Assembly (NCBI GenBank): GCA_049472395.1
Contig: JBLIRR010000003.1
Span: 62,001 to 126,000, forward strand
DNA from: JBLIRR01 sp049472395
GTDB taxonomy: Bacteria > SZUA-182 > DTGQ01 > JBLIRR01
Reading direction: 5' to 3'
Length of the DNA stretch: 64,000 bases
The position numbers and the translations under genes were made by a program. Below are positions 6,413-16,565 of this stretch, one piece after another; positions within the stretch are counted from its first letter, which is position 1; each line of letters begins with the position of its first letter. The notes below the pieces were generated by a model. It made no database searches. It had not been told where the DNA came from and was given only the letters and a program-made list of their open reading frames with translations.

Positions 6413-7825
6413 ATGAGCATACACAATGTAAAAAAATATGTATATTTTCTCATGGCTCTGATTTTTTTATGTGGGATAGGTGTTATGGCAAAGGCACAAA
6501 TTTTTCTCCCACTCTTCCCCTTTCAACCATGGAGTCGCCTTCAGCCGGTCCCCTCTTTTTTGCCTCTTCCCGCTTTATTGACAAGACAGAGGAAATCTTT
6601 CAATGCGTTTGTCCCTAATGAATGTATTATACAATTCAAACCAGGGGTTTCCCCTGCTGAGATTTCAAGAATTTGCGATACCTATGGCGTGCTACCATTT
6701 TATAGAAGCCCTTATGCCGGATTTATAAGGGCAAAGATCTTTTCACTTACGGGCACTGTCGGAACGATTATGCGCCTATGCATGGAGCCTGCAATTCTCT
6801 ATGCAGAGCCAAACTATATCGCAGAGACGCAGCTTATACCAAATGATCCTTTATATATATATCAATGGGGGATGCCGGGGATCAATACCCCCCTTGCATG
6901 GAATATAGCAAATGGCAGCGGTGTGATTGTGGCGGTGCTTGACACAGGGATTGCCTATGAAAATAACGGGATATATGCGCTCGCCCCTGATCTTGCGGGG
7001 ACACTGTTTATCCCAGGGTATGACTTTGTCAATGTTGATGCCTTTCCGGATGATGATCAAGGCCATGGCACCCATATTACAGGCACAATTGCCCAAACTA
7101 CTAATAATTTGACCGGTTGTGCCGGCGTGGCATTTGGAGCCTCTATTATGCCTGTGAAGGTGCTGGGCGCGAGCGGCACTGGTGTGGCAACCGATATATC
7201 TGATGGATTATACTATGCGGCAAACAACGGAGCAAAGATAATAAATATGAGTTTCGGATTTGGGAATAATCCTTCGCTTACCCTTGAAACCGCCATAGAT
7301 TATGCGTCTACTGCCGGTGCTCTTCCTATTTGCTCAGGGGGAAACTATGCAAATAGTCTTCCCAATTATCCCGCTGCGTATACTCCGTGTGTATCAGTAA
7401 CTGCGACATTGCTTGACAGAACCTTTGCGAGCTATTCAAGCTACGGGTTAACTATTGATCTCTGCGCGCCAGGAGGGGATTTGACTCTTGATCAGAATCT
7501 TGATGGATATGCTGATGGGATTCTGCAGCAAAGTCACAATGGAGTTAATTTTACAGTATTTGACTATTATCTTGGAAAAGGAACCTCCTGGTCTGCCGCC
7601 TTTGTATCCGGTGTCGCAGCATTGGTGTGTTCAGTCAACCCTCTTCCGATGACTCCGCTCGAAATTCGTACTATCTTAGAGACGACAGCAATCGACCTCG
7701 GTCTTCCAGGATGGGATGAATACTATGGCAACGGGCTGGTGGATGCCTTTGCGGCAGTATCTGCAGTGTTACCAAGCGCGGTCATTTTATCAACAACCGG
7801 ACTTGTGCCCTTTCTCCCCCTTTAA
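6413..7825 (+). CDS. Secreted subtilisin-like serine protease (S8 family)
   Basis: The 470-residue protein has a signal peptide (residues 1-28, ending AKA), a propeptide-like region (about 60-140) with CIIQFKPGVS, and a catalytic domain from about 150. The triad is intact: Asp177 in VAVLDTGIA, His218 in GHGTHITGT and Ser392 in GTSWSAAFVSGVAAL. Asn311 in SGGNYANS fits the oxyanion position. The serine motif differs from the usual GTSMAAPH: Trp follows the Ser, and the Pro-His pair is replaced by Ala-Phe. It should act outside the cytoplasm, perhaps trimming surface proteins made by its neighbours. The C-terminus is a short hydrophobic Pro-rich tail (GLVPFLPL). Confidence 0.9.
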   Translation: MSIHNVKKYVYFLMALIFLCGIGVMAKAQIFLPLFPFQPWSRLQPVPSFLPLPALLTRQRKSFNAFVPNECIIQFKPGVSPAEISRICDTYGVLPFYRSPYAGFIRAKIFSLTGTVGTIMRLCMEPAILYAEPNYIAETQLIPNDPLYIYQWGMPGINTPLAWNIANGSGVIVAVLDTGIAYENNGIYALAPDLAGTLFIPGYDFVNVDAFPDDDQGHGTHITGTIAQTTNNLTGCAGVAFGASIMPVKVLGASGTGVATDISDGLYYAANNGAKIINMSFGFGNNPSLTLETAIDYASTAGALPICSGGNYANSLPNYPAAYTPCVSVTATLLDRTFASYSSYGLTIDLCAPGGDLTLDQNLDGYADGILQQSHNGVNFTVFDYYLGKGTSWSAAFVSGVAALVCSVNPLPMTPLEIRTILETTAIDLGLPGWDEYYGNGLVDAFAAVSAVLPSAVILSTTGLVPFLPL

Positions 7826-7869
7826 ACGGATTCCTAAAATATCTCTTGCGATTGCCCTGCGCGAAAACC

Positions 7870-7899
7870 TTGACGAATCGTATAAAAAAATGGTAAACT
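7870..7899 (+). promoter_or_regulatory. Possible promoter for the giant cytochrome gene
   Basis: TTGACG (7870-7875) and TAAACT (7894-7899) with an 18-base spacer. The -35 is good and the -10 is weak. It would leave a leader of about 195 nt before 8102. Confidence 0.3.
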
Positions 7900-8101
7900 T
7901 TAATACAATATAGAATTATAAATCTAAATAATTACCTCAAACTGAACTATACAAAATAATAAAATCATCTTTATGTATCAGTAAGTTTTTACTAATCATA
8001 GAGGGGTATTATAGAGAGAAATCAGAGAGGGAAGTGCGAGCAAAGAGTAAAAACATAGTCAAGGCGATGAAAATGAGCTTTTTTGCTCATGCATATAGAG
8101 A

Positions 8102-11100
8102 ATGGTTAAAAAGGAATATTACAGGCAGGCGAGTAAATATAAGCTAGTAGGCATATTTTTTATAATCTCTTGTGTTATTTTTTTTATCTCATATAACATT
8201 GAAGCTCTAATAGTAGGACCTCAATGGCTTACACTCAACTCAAATGCTTCACAGAGCATATATCAAGATTGGCTTGAGCCGGAAGTCTGGTATATAATCT
8301 CAGGAACAGATACCACGACCCGGAGGTATATTTTTACTTCCTCCCAGATCAAGGAGAAATGCTGGAGGTGCCATGCTGATATCTATCCTGATGTTCCCGT
8401 CTTTGCTGATCCAGAGAAAAAAATTGATGTGCGGGGATTTGCAAGTCCTACCAACCTGGAGCATTCATACCCTTTGTTCTACTCACCGCTTGACAATTAC
8501 CAAAAAGATAATAAAAAAAGGCTCGGGCATCGATCACATGTAGTAAGGCAACCCTTCGGGGTTGGGAGAAACTGTCTTGACTGCCACAGCAGCTATTATA
8601 AGAGCCAGGAGCATGAAAATCAGACACAGGCAAATAAATTTGTATATTTTAGAAAATCGAATAACAACGATGAGGGAATGGTCTCACTCAGTATTACCAA
8701 TATCTGTACCGAGTGTCATGGAGGGTATTATCCTAAAGAACGGGACCCAAAGACTGTCTCAACTATCCCGGATCCTTCCCATCCTGAAAAAAAAATAGAT
8801 CCCACTGACGTTACCACCCTGGAATGGGGGAATCCTGCCACTGTAGAGTGTCTCCACTGCCATGATGACTCACCAGAAAATGGTGGTATCTATGCCTCCT
8901 ATGTGAGCCGTTATTCTAACAATACCGGAAGTAATTGGCGGTATGCAGATGCGACATATGGCGAGGACAATGGTGAACTAAGAATATTTTCTCCGGACCC
9001 GGATAAAGTCCCGGGTTACAATTATTGGACGAAAAATGGACATGGATTATATACAAGTCAGCGATACCCAGGGGCGGTGTTGGATTCCGGATATCCTTCT
9101 CAAGATTCTCCCGGCACCGCAAACTATCCCAATAAGGGGGCAATGAAAGAGGATAACCTCATAAAACATGATATCAATCTTGATGAGAATGATGGTGGTC
9201 TCAATTTTTGTTGGGAATGCCATTGGAGTAATAGTATGGCCCTCACTACTATTACGAATCATCTTAATACGGATTTTTCCATAGGAAAATATAATGGACA
9301 CTTAGATACAATAAAGCGGGATGAGCGTTGGGGAAATCCCGCCGAGTTCACGCTCGCCCCGCATTATCAAGTAGAAACATGCCGCAAATGTCACGAGAAT
9401 AAATATTCTCATTATGCATACCCCGGCTTGACTCCTTACTCATCCGGTATATTAACCCGGCCTTTTACGACGGAATCATCTCTTTTCTCTGATCTTTTGG
9501 AACGGCTTTATATTATAGCGCCAAATGGTGGCCTTGACGAAGAAAAGCCATTATATTATTGCATTGCGTGCCACAATCCTCATGGTTCGGGGACATATAA
9601 CGGGAAGTCCAATCTCTTTATGATTAAGGGGCAAATTTATAAGAATCATTGTAAAAACTGTCATTATAGTCAGCATGCTGAACATTTCTCTCCCGGGGCC
9701 GATGCTCAAAGTCAAACAACAAAAGCCCACAGAAAACCTGTTATCTTTCTTGATGCGTTCCAACAAGATGGCGTCTCCTCTGAGCATGAATGCGGGACAT
9801 GTCATGAAATACCCGATGCGCCAACACAGAAAGAACTGCATTATCATACTGAAGAAAGTCCGGTTGAAACCTCAGATATATGCGAAACATGCCATAGGGG
9901 TATCCCCGCGCCCACCACTTTGTATCAGCAGAAAAATCCATCCCACAACGGAGAAGATCATATATGGAAGAATGAAAAGGGAAAGGAGGAGAAGGTAGAT
10001 TACCGTGGTTCTGACTGTACTGCCTGCCATATGCATGATCCATGGCCGCTTCCTCATGATGATATCAATAGAAGGGCATTTGCCCCAACCTGTCGATGTC
10101 ATGATAAAAATGACTATAATAGATATAATCCGACCAACAAATATGGTGATATATCTTATGGAAAGGGTCATGCCGTGCCGCCCGGCCAATATCCGGGGAT
10201 ATACCCGGCTGACTTTGAGGATGATTATGCACACTATACTGAGGACCATCCCGATCCTCACACACTCCATGCGCGGTATAATTTCCCCTGCCAGCGTTGT
10301 CATACGGATCCTGATCTTTTGACCGATTCAGATCCTGCCAATGATATCTGGATCCCGTTGGATCTTGATGGCTCAAAAACAATGGGATTTGACACAATGA
10401 ATCCTGGCGCCTCATATAATATTAACGAGCAAAAATGCAGCAATTTATATTGCCATGGCAATGGTCAAGAAAGTGGCGGGGATGTATGGTGGGAAGCGGG
10501 GCCTTTCAGACTGACCGCTGAGAGCACCGACTCATGTAACAAATGCCATCTCTATCCACCGGATGGCTCGCATAACAGTACTGCGCATCCAAAAGAGGCG
10601 ACCCAGTGTGATACATGCCATCCTCATAATGGAAATTGGACTGCTACGCCACAATTCTATAAACATGTAAATGGAACAGTGGATTTTGCTGATATGGGGC
10701 TTGCATGGAGAGATGGTGCGGGAGCGACTGATTGCGGAGGATGCCATAATTATGGCGTCATCGATTCCTCACATTATCCCAAAGGCTTTAACGATATAAA
10801 GGAAGTCCATATGAAGGTCTTTAGCGACAATGTTGAGTGCACGATATGTCATATAAATGTTCACCAGGACTCTGCCCCCTCTCTGTTTTATAAGGACTCG
10901 AGCATGGCGACTAAAGCTGTTGATGCGCTCTGTAAGGCATGTCACATTGTGGGGGATAATTATACTCATTTAGAAGCGCTATTTAAAGGGCCACTTGATA
11001 CCAGCATGAAAGATATCGTCAAATCCATGCAACCGGAGCATCTCGCACAAAATCAAGGGGCAAATGCACAACTCGGGTGCCTCGGCTGCCATAACGGAAT

Positions 11101-14100
11101 CAGTCTCGTGAAAGGCCATTATAAAGAAGATCCTCTCACGCAAAGCATGAAAAAAGCCTGGGCTCCTCTCTCCAATAGTTGCGGAACATGTCATAAAGAT
11201 CCTTATGTCAATGGCTTATCAACACACCTTCACGGGAATGTCGATAATAACTGCTCTGTCTGTCATGGATCCCATCGGCAGGGCGATTATTGGAACTATT
11301 GTGAAGATACGCCGGATGCACGCGGAGTGATTACAAAGGAGGATAAATGTAAAGATTGCCACGCGACCATCTCTATTGAATCATCTCACATTCCCAATAA
11401 CCATGTGGTGAATGAAAACTGTCTTTCCTGCCACCCCGGTGTATGCCAGGAAAATTCTTCGGAAAAGTACAGGACAAATGCCTCGCAGGTGATTCCCCGA
11501 AAGCACTATTTAGGGGATGAGAATTCGTTTCTCACTATAGGGCCGGGAGGAATGGAACCTGTCTGGAGGGATGAGGCGACGGGAACTCACTGCGGCGTGT
11601 GCCATAATGTCGCGCGCATTACTCCTACAATAATCAAGAGCATACATGTGACTGATCTTAAAAATGAAGAATGCGAAGAATGTCATTTTAATTTCCATTC
11701 TGATGCTCCCGCTTCAATCTTCTATAAACAGGGTACGCCGGCACTTGATAATGCTGAAATAGACCGTTTGTGCACACTCTGTCACAGCCTGAATGATCTG
11801 CTTAATTCGAGCGGGGGAAAATATCCGCATAATGCGACCAGTAACTGTTTTTCTTGTCATCAAGGGTTCCAAAGCCTCGGGAATATAAAGCATTATAACG
11901 CCCCACCCCGGTCATCCGCAATGTATATGGAGCCGTCGTGGGCTGTCACAGCGCCCAATTCCTGCGGGAGATGTCATGCTGATACTGTTATATCTCGTCA
12001 TGATGGGAACCTCACTATCCATGCTACCATACCACCGACTATCCCCTGTAGTGAATGTCATGGGTATCATAATGATATGAACTACTTTGATACCTCTTTT
12101 AAATGTACAATATGTCATGGAACAAATCCGATAATCCATAGTGTAGATGGGATTCCAGGGCCTCTTGATCACTTGAGCTATGATGGGACCCCGGCAAATA
12201 TGCAAGCGATTCAGGATTGTCTCTCCTGTCATAGTAATATAATCGATGGAGGGGAAACAAATCGCTTTCTCCATATGGATCAAAATATTTTTGTCAAAGA
12301 AGGAGCATGCCTTGGCTGCCACAGTTTATTGGCAGTGCGGCATGGGCAGACTGACGTTATGGGGTGCTATCAATGCCATATGGGGGAGCATGGAAATACT
12401 GTGTATAATAATAGCCAGGCCTGTATCTGGTGCCATACCGACAATCCCCCAATAATGGATATTTGTGGCAAGGACCCGTCAGTCACTACCTCGCACCTTT
12501 CAATGGAAGGGGCCATGCAAAATCAGATTGCAATTTCAGATTGTATGGCCTGTCATTATGAGCCAAACCTCGGGGGAGAGGCGAATCCCCTTGAACATCG
12601 ACCGGAGGAGTACCCTCAAACCCACACCTATGTCAATAATAGCGCCTGTCTTGGATGTCATACCGTAAGCCGGGTGCCTCATGGAACCTCGGGATTGCCC
12701 TTTGGAGGCAATGTTTGGCCTCAAGTGGATTGCTATCTCTGTCACCCTGATCATTGCGAGACCGTCTATACGCAAAATGAAGCCTGCATTTGGTGCCATA
12801 CCGATAATCCCCCTATCAGAGACATCTGTGGGAAGAATCCTGGCATGGTGACAACACATCTTTCAATGGAAAGTTCCTTTCAAAACAAAATTGCCATTTC
12901 AAACTGTCTCGGGTGTCATCATGAACCGGGCCAGGGTGGGGAAGCGAATCCCTACCAGCATATGGATGATCCTATAACGTATGTCAATACCAATGCATGT
13001 TTCGGATGCCATACTGTTTCTCGCGTGCCCCATGGAACATCCGGATTGCCCTTTGCAGGAGGTATATGGCCTCAGGTCGACTGCTATCAATGCCACCCAA
13101 AGCATTGTGAAACAGTATATACCCGGGGTGATGCCTGCATCTGGTGTCATTCTGACAATCCTCCTATCAGGGATATTTGTGGAAAAAATCCAGGCGTGGT
13201 GACAACACATCTTTCAATGGAGGGTTCTTTTCAAAATAAAATCGCCATTTCAGATTGTCTCAGTTGTCACCATGAACCAGGCCAGGGTGGGGAAGCAAAT
13301 CCTTACCAGCATATGGATGATCCTATAACCTACGTAAATACAAATGCATGTTTCGGATGCCATACTGTTTCTCGTGTACCTCATGGGACATCCGGATTGC
13401 CCTTTAGAGGAGGCGTATGGCCGCAGGTTGACTGCTACCAGTGTCATCCGCGCCATTGTGAAACCATATATAATCAGGATGATGCATGTATCTGGTGTCA
13501 TTCACCGGATCCTCCCGTGAGAGATATTTGTGGACAAAATCGTGGTATAACAAAACATACGCTTTTTGAGAGCACACCCGTTAATCAACTGCAGATAACA
13601 AAATGTACAGGGTGCCATGTTGAACCAACAGCCGGAGGAGAGGCAAATCCCATGAATCATATTGATGACCCGATTACCTACGTAAACCCGGGGACCTGCT
13701 TTGGGTGTCACACAGTGGGGCTTGTTCCCCATGGACAGTCAGGTCTTCCTTTTGAAGGAGGAATATGGCCTCAGGTCAATTGTTATTCATGTCATCCCAA
13801 TCATTGTGAGACCATCTATGGGCGCAATGATGCGTGCATCTGGTGTCATACTCCAAATCCTCCTATCGTGGATATATGCGGGCAAGGTCCCCTCACACCT
13901 CAGGAGATTTCATCCGGGCAACGGAGGGATATTGTGACAGGCCATCTTATCTTTAATGAAAGTACACTTGAAAATCAAATTGCCATAACCGACTGTATAC
14001 GCTGTCATATGGAGCCCCTGTTAGGGGGTGAAGCAAATCCCCTAAACCATATCAATGATCCGATTACCTACGTCAATAATAACGCTTGTTTTGGCTGTCA

Positions 14101-16531
14101 TCCTCGAGAGTTGAAGATCAAACATGGATTTGATCCTTCATCCCCCTTTAAGGGTAAGGTGTGGCCTCAGGTGGACTGCTATAGCTGCCATCCCAATCAT
14201 TGCAGGACCGATTTTTGCGCTAATGATTCCTGCTATTGGTGCCACTCTATGACGCCTCCCCTGCGGATATCTGTCGGAAATAATGTAGTGTATGATGCCG
14301 CCCATATCGGCAATAGCACCGATTGTATTGACTGCCATGTAACAGGCGGTCCGAACGGTGGAGAATGTAATCCGACTAATCATGGTAATGAGATAAGCTA
14401 TGTCCGAGAGGGGACGTGTGGGATTTGTCATACTGATCTTTTACAAACACACGGGCCTCAAACCCAGGACTGCAAGCTGTGTCACCCGGGACCTGAGCAT
14501 ATCTCGGCTGATTATTGTATGGACCCCAAATGTATGGCCTGTCATCCTCCTGAATATATAAAACAGCAGAATCCATCCTTGCCACCCACAGCCTTCCCCA
14601 TTATATCGGATTATGGATGCGGAAGTGGCGTTCATAATGAAGCAGCATATAAAGAATGCAGCAGATGCCATATGGGGGAATGCAACCCCTTTAATCATGA
14701 TATTTCGCCACAAGGTATTGTGCCACCAACCGCTTCAATGACTGATGTAAGTGGAATGCAGCTTAACTGGGTAGATTGTGGACTCTGTCATGCCGATGCC
14801 CAACATATGCATGGTAATTGTCAACAACCCGAATGCACGCTCTGCCATAGCGGAACGAGCAAACATGCGTGTATTGAATTAAATTACTGTCAAGGGAATC
14901 AATGCAAATGCTGCCATGTCTTCGGGAACAATCCGATCCCAGAGTTTCCCCGGTTGGATTTATCACCCGCAAGCCCCATTGAATTTCCCCATACGATTGA
15001 GGCCTATAATAGTGACTGCGCCGGATGTCATGGAGGCGAATGCAATTCGCTCCTGCATCTTGATAGGGCAGTGGATGTATCAAATATGCAATTCGGATGG
15101 GCTAGTTGCGGCCTGTGTCATGTTAATGAGCAAGCAATCCATGCTAATTGTACCACCGGAAGCTGTAACGACTGTCATGTCGGTGCAACAAATCATCTAA
15201 AGGGATTGAGCTATTGCAACGGCACCCAATGCAGGTGTTGCCACCTTTTTGGCAATAATACGGCCCCTCAGTTTCCGCGCCTGGATCTTTCTCCCACAAG
15301 CCCAATTGAATATCCGCACACAGTCGCTGCGTATGAGAGCGACTGTGCAGCGTGTCATATAGGCGAGTGCGATCCTCCGATTCATCTTGATACAGCAGTG
15401 GATGTATCGAATATGCAAATCGGATGGGGCAGTTGTGGCCTGTGCCACGTTGATGAGCAAGTCATTCACACCAACTGTGCCCTGCCCTGTGGCGATTGCC
15501 ATCTTGGCACCACAAATCATTTGAAGGGATACGATTATTGTGGTGATTTTCAGTGTCGGTGTTGTCATCAAAATAACAATGTTCCTGCAACGCACCTTTT
15601 TCTGAGTGCAGCAACATCGTGTGATTGCAGTACCTGTCATCTGCCAGCCTGTGATCCGAGTCAGCATGATCCCTCTGGGACCGCGACGCTGCATCCTTTA
15701 GATCCTCTATACTATAATTATACCGGGACCGGCCCCGATACAGGCTGTGATTGTTGCCACGGTTATCCGCCTCAAGCAAAGTGTGTAGGGATAAGTACAA
15801 CCCAGGATCATTGCCTTGATAGCGTCGCAGGATGTGCTCCCCAAATCTATGATTGCGCTCCCTGCCATACGCTCTTTAATGGCTTGCCGAATCATATCTA
15901 TACACCTTATACTACCGATGCTATTATTTCCTCATGCGCCTGTCATGGGAGTGCAAATTTAGCGACAAGTGGTGCTCATAATAAGCATTTTACAACCCAG
16001 GTAATGCCCACTGTGTATCCTGGCAGCAGTAATGTCATTGATTGCGGGGTCTGTCACCAACCGGGGATTACCCTTGCCTCAACACACGTCATATGCTTGC
16101 CGGGTCAGGCAACCGGTGCACCGGTAGATTTTGATGAAACATTGCCCTTTATCGGTGCCGGGGATATCTATGTCCCCGGTGCTACTCCCGGAACCGGCAG
16201 TTGCCAATTATATTGTCATAGTGATGGGGATGAAGATCCGAGCGCTACCGGAATATATACTTATTTGAGTGGCGTACCTCCCCTATGGAATCAACTAACA
16301 GGGATTATATCATGCGGTAATGTTTTAATAGGCCAAACACCAGATGCAATATTTCAATGTCATGGGTATCCGCCGCCATCACATCCGCCGGGACACAGAT
16401 TGTGCAGTAATTGTCATCCGACGCCTTTAGTGGGCACTGTTCCCGATAATTCGCTCCATATTAACGGTAACCTAGAAATTACCATAGGAGGGCCAGGAGG
16501 AGCAGGTCCTATCGCTGTTCCTATAATTTAA
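8102..16531 (+). CDS. Giant secreted multiheme cytochrome c, about 74 CXXCH motifs
   Basis: The 2809-residue protein starts with a short basic segment and a hydrophobic signal (about residues 14-33), so it should be exported and loaded with heme in the periplasm. I count by hand 74 CXXCH motifs from residue 87 to near the C-terminus, plus one CX4CH (CSNLYCH), one CX3CH (CQLYCH) and two CXCH motifs. The N-terminal part is irregular. The middle is a tandem array of four-heme modules of about 117 residues, and later there is a second array of about 110 residues with the motifs CKCCH and CRCCH. The tail IAVPII is hydrophobic. Long-range electron transfer to or from extracellular partners is the likely role by analogy with other large multiheme cytochromes. 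A second cytochrome gene follows after 34 bases. Confidence 0.95.
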   Translation: MVKKEYYRQASKYKLVGIFFIISCVIFFISYNIEALIVGPQWLTLNSNASQSIYQDWLEPEVWYIISGTDTTTRRYIFTSSQIKEKCWRCHADIYPDVPVFADPEKKIDVRGFASPTNLEHSYPLFYSPLDNYQKDNKKRLGHRSHVVRQPFGVGRNCLDCHSSYYKSQEHENQTQANKFVYFRKSNNNDEGMVSLSITNICTECHGGYYPKERDPKTVSTIPDPSHPEKKIDPTDVTTLEWGNPATVECLHCHDDSPENGGIYASYVSRYSNNTGSNWRYADATYGEDNGELRIFSPDPDKVPGYNYWTKNGHGLYTSQRYPGAVLDSGYPSQDSPGTANYPNKGAMKEDNLIKHDINLDENDGGLNFCWECHWSNSMALTTITNHLNTDFSIGKYNGHLDTIKRDERWGNPAEFTLAPHYQVETCRKCHENKYSHYAYPGLTPYSSGILTRPFTTESSLFSDLLERLYIIAPNGGLDEEKPLYYCIACHNPHGSGTYNGKSNLFMIKGQIYKNHCKNCHYSQHAEHFSPGADAQSQTTKAHRKPVIFLDAFQQDGVSSEHECGTCHEIPDAPTQKELHYHTEESPVETSDICETCHRGIPAPTTLYQQKNPSHNGEDHIWKNEKGKEEKVDYRGSDCTACHMHDPWPLPHDDINRRAFAPTCRCHDKNDYNRYNPTNKYGDISYGKGHAVPPGQYPGIYPADFEDDYAHYTEDHPDPHTLHARYNFPCQRCHTDPDLLTDSDPANDIWIPLDLDGSKTMGFDTMNPGASYNINEQKCSNLYCHGNGQESGGDVWWEAGPFRLTAESTDSCNKCHLYPPDGSHNSTAHPKEATQCDTCHPHNGNWTATPQFYKHVNGTVDFADMGLAWRDGAGATDCGGCHNYGVIDSSHYPKGFNDIKEVHMKVFSDNVECTICHINVHQDSAPSLFYKDSSMATKAVDALCKACHIVGDNYTHLEALFKGPLDTSMKDIVKSMQPEHLAQNQGANAQLGCLGCHNGISLVKGHYKEDPLTQSMKKAWAPLSNSCGTCHKDPYVNGLSTHLHGNVDNNCSVCHGSHRQGDYWNYCEDTPDARGVITKEDKCKDCHATISIESSHIPNNHVVNENCLSCHPGVCQENSSEKYRTNASQVIPRKHYLGDENSFLTIGPGGMEPVWRDEATGTHCGVCHNVARITPTIIKSIHVTDLKNEECEECHFNFHSDAPASIFYKQGTPALDNAEIDRLCTLCHSLNDLLNSSGGKYPHNATSNCFSCHQGFQSLGNIKHYNAPPRSSAMYMEPSWAVTAPNSCGRCHADTVISRHDGNLTIHATIPPTIPCSECHGYHNDMNYFDTSFKCTICHGTNPIIHSVDGIPGPLDHLSYDGTPANMQAIQDCLSCHSNIIDGGETNRFLHMDQNIFVKEGACLGCHSLLAVRHGQTDVMGCYQCHMGEHGNTVYNNSQACIWCHTDNPPIMDICGKDPSVTTSHLSMEGAMQNQIAISDCMACHYEPNLGGEANPLEHRPEEYPQTHTYVNNSACLGCHTVSRVPHGTSGLPFGGNVWPQVDCYLCHPDHCETVYTQNEACIWCHTDNPPIRDICGKNPGMVTTHLSMESSFQNKIAISNCLGCHHEPGQGGEANPYQHMDDPITYVNTNACFGCHTVSRVPHGTSGLPFAGGIWPQVDCYQCHPKHCETVYTRGDACIWCHSDNPPIRDICGKNPGVVTTHLSMEGSFQNKIAISDCLSCHHEPGQGGEANPYQHMDDPITYVNTNACFGCHTVSRVPHGTSGLPFRGGVWPQVDCYQCHPRHCETIYNQDDACIWCHSPDPPVRDICGQNRGITKHTLFESTPVNQLQITKCTGCHVEPTAGGEANPMNHIDDPITYVNPGTCFGCHTVGLVPHGQSGLPFEGGIWPQVNCYSCHPNHCETIYGRNDACIWCHTPNPPIVDICGQGPLTPQEISSGQRRDIVTGHLIFNESTLENQIAITDCIRCHMEPLLGGEANPLNHINDPITYVNNNACFGCHPRELKIKHGFDPSSPFKGKVWPQVDCYSCHPNHCRTDFCANDSCYWCHSMTPPLRISVGNNVVYDAAHIGNSTDCIDCHVTGGPNGGECNPTNHGNEISYVREGTCGICHTDLLQTHGPQTQDCKLCHPGPEHISADYCMDPKCMACHPPEYIKQQNPSLPPTAFPIISDYGCGSGVHNEAAYKECSRCHMGECNPFNHDISPQGIVPPTASMTDVSGMQLNWVDCGLCHADAQHMHGNCQQPECTLCHSGTSKHACIELNYCQGNQCKCCHVFGNNPIPEFPRLDLSPASPIEFPHTIEAYNSDCAGCHGGECNSLLHLDRAVDVSNMQFGWASCGLCHVNEQAIHANCTTGSCNDCHVGATNHLKGLSYCNGTQCRCCHLFGNNTAPQFPRLDLSPTSPIEYPHTVAAYESDCAACHIGECDPPIHLDTAVDVSNMQIGWGSCGLCHVDEQVIHTNCALPCGDCHLGTTNHLKGYDYCGDFQCRCCHQNNNVPATHLFLSAATSCDCSTCHLPACDPSQHDPSGTATLHPLDPLYYNYTGTGPDTGCDCCHGYPPQAKCVGISTTQDHCLDSVAGCAPQIYDCAPCHTLFNGLPNHIYTPYTTDAIISSCACHGSANLATSGAHNKHFTTQVMPTVYPGSSNVIDCGVCHQPGITLASTHVICLPGQATGAPVDFDETLPFIGAGDIYVPGATPGTGSCQLYCHSDGDEDPSATGIYTYLSGVPPLWNQLTGIISCGNVLIGQTPDAIFQCHGYPPPSHPPGHRLCSNCHPTPLVGTVPDNSLHINGNLEITIGGPGGAGPIAVPII
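12300..14340 (+). repeat. Tandem array of about six four-heme modules (about 351 bp each)
   Basis: Within the giant cytochrome, successive modules repeat the order C(L/F)GCH, CY.CH, CIWCH, C..CH, with the linkers VPHGTSGLPF, WPQVDCY, CETVY and GGEANP. Equivalent points fall near 12646, 12997 and 13348, a period of 351 bp. The middle three modules are almost identical at DNA level, while the outer ones (near 12300 and 14080) have drifted, as expected for expansion by unequal recombination. Confidence 0.85.
14770..15600 (+). repeat. Second tandem array in the giant cytochrome (about 330 bp unit)
   Basis: Three modules share CGLCH, a short heme motif (CTLCH, CNDCH or CGDCH), C(K/R)CCH and a fourth CXXCH, with linkers such as DVSNMQ, FPRLDLSP and EYPHT. 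Equivalent CGLCH codons lie near 14777, 15107 and 15434. The extra Cys residues between heme motifs are unusual. Confidence 0.8.
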
Positions 16532-16565
16532 AGAAAGTTATGAGAATTTATTTGTAGGTTAGAGA

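Noticed and set aside
12536..13732. Several open frames on the minus strand in the giant cytochrome
   Set aside because: They mirror the 351-bp repeat and have no ribosome sites or recognisable protein features.
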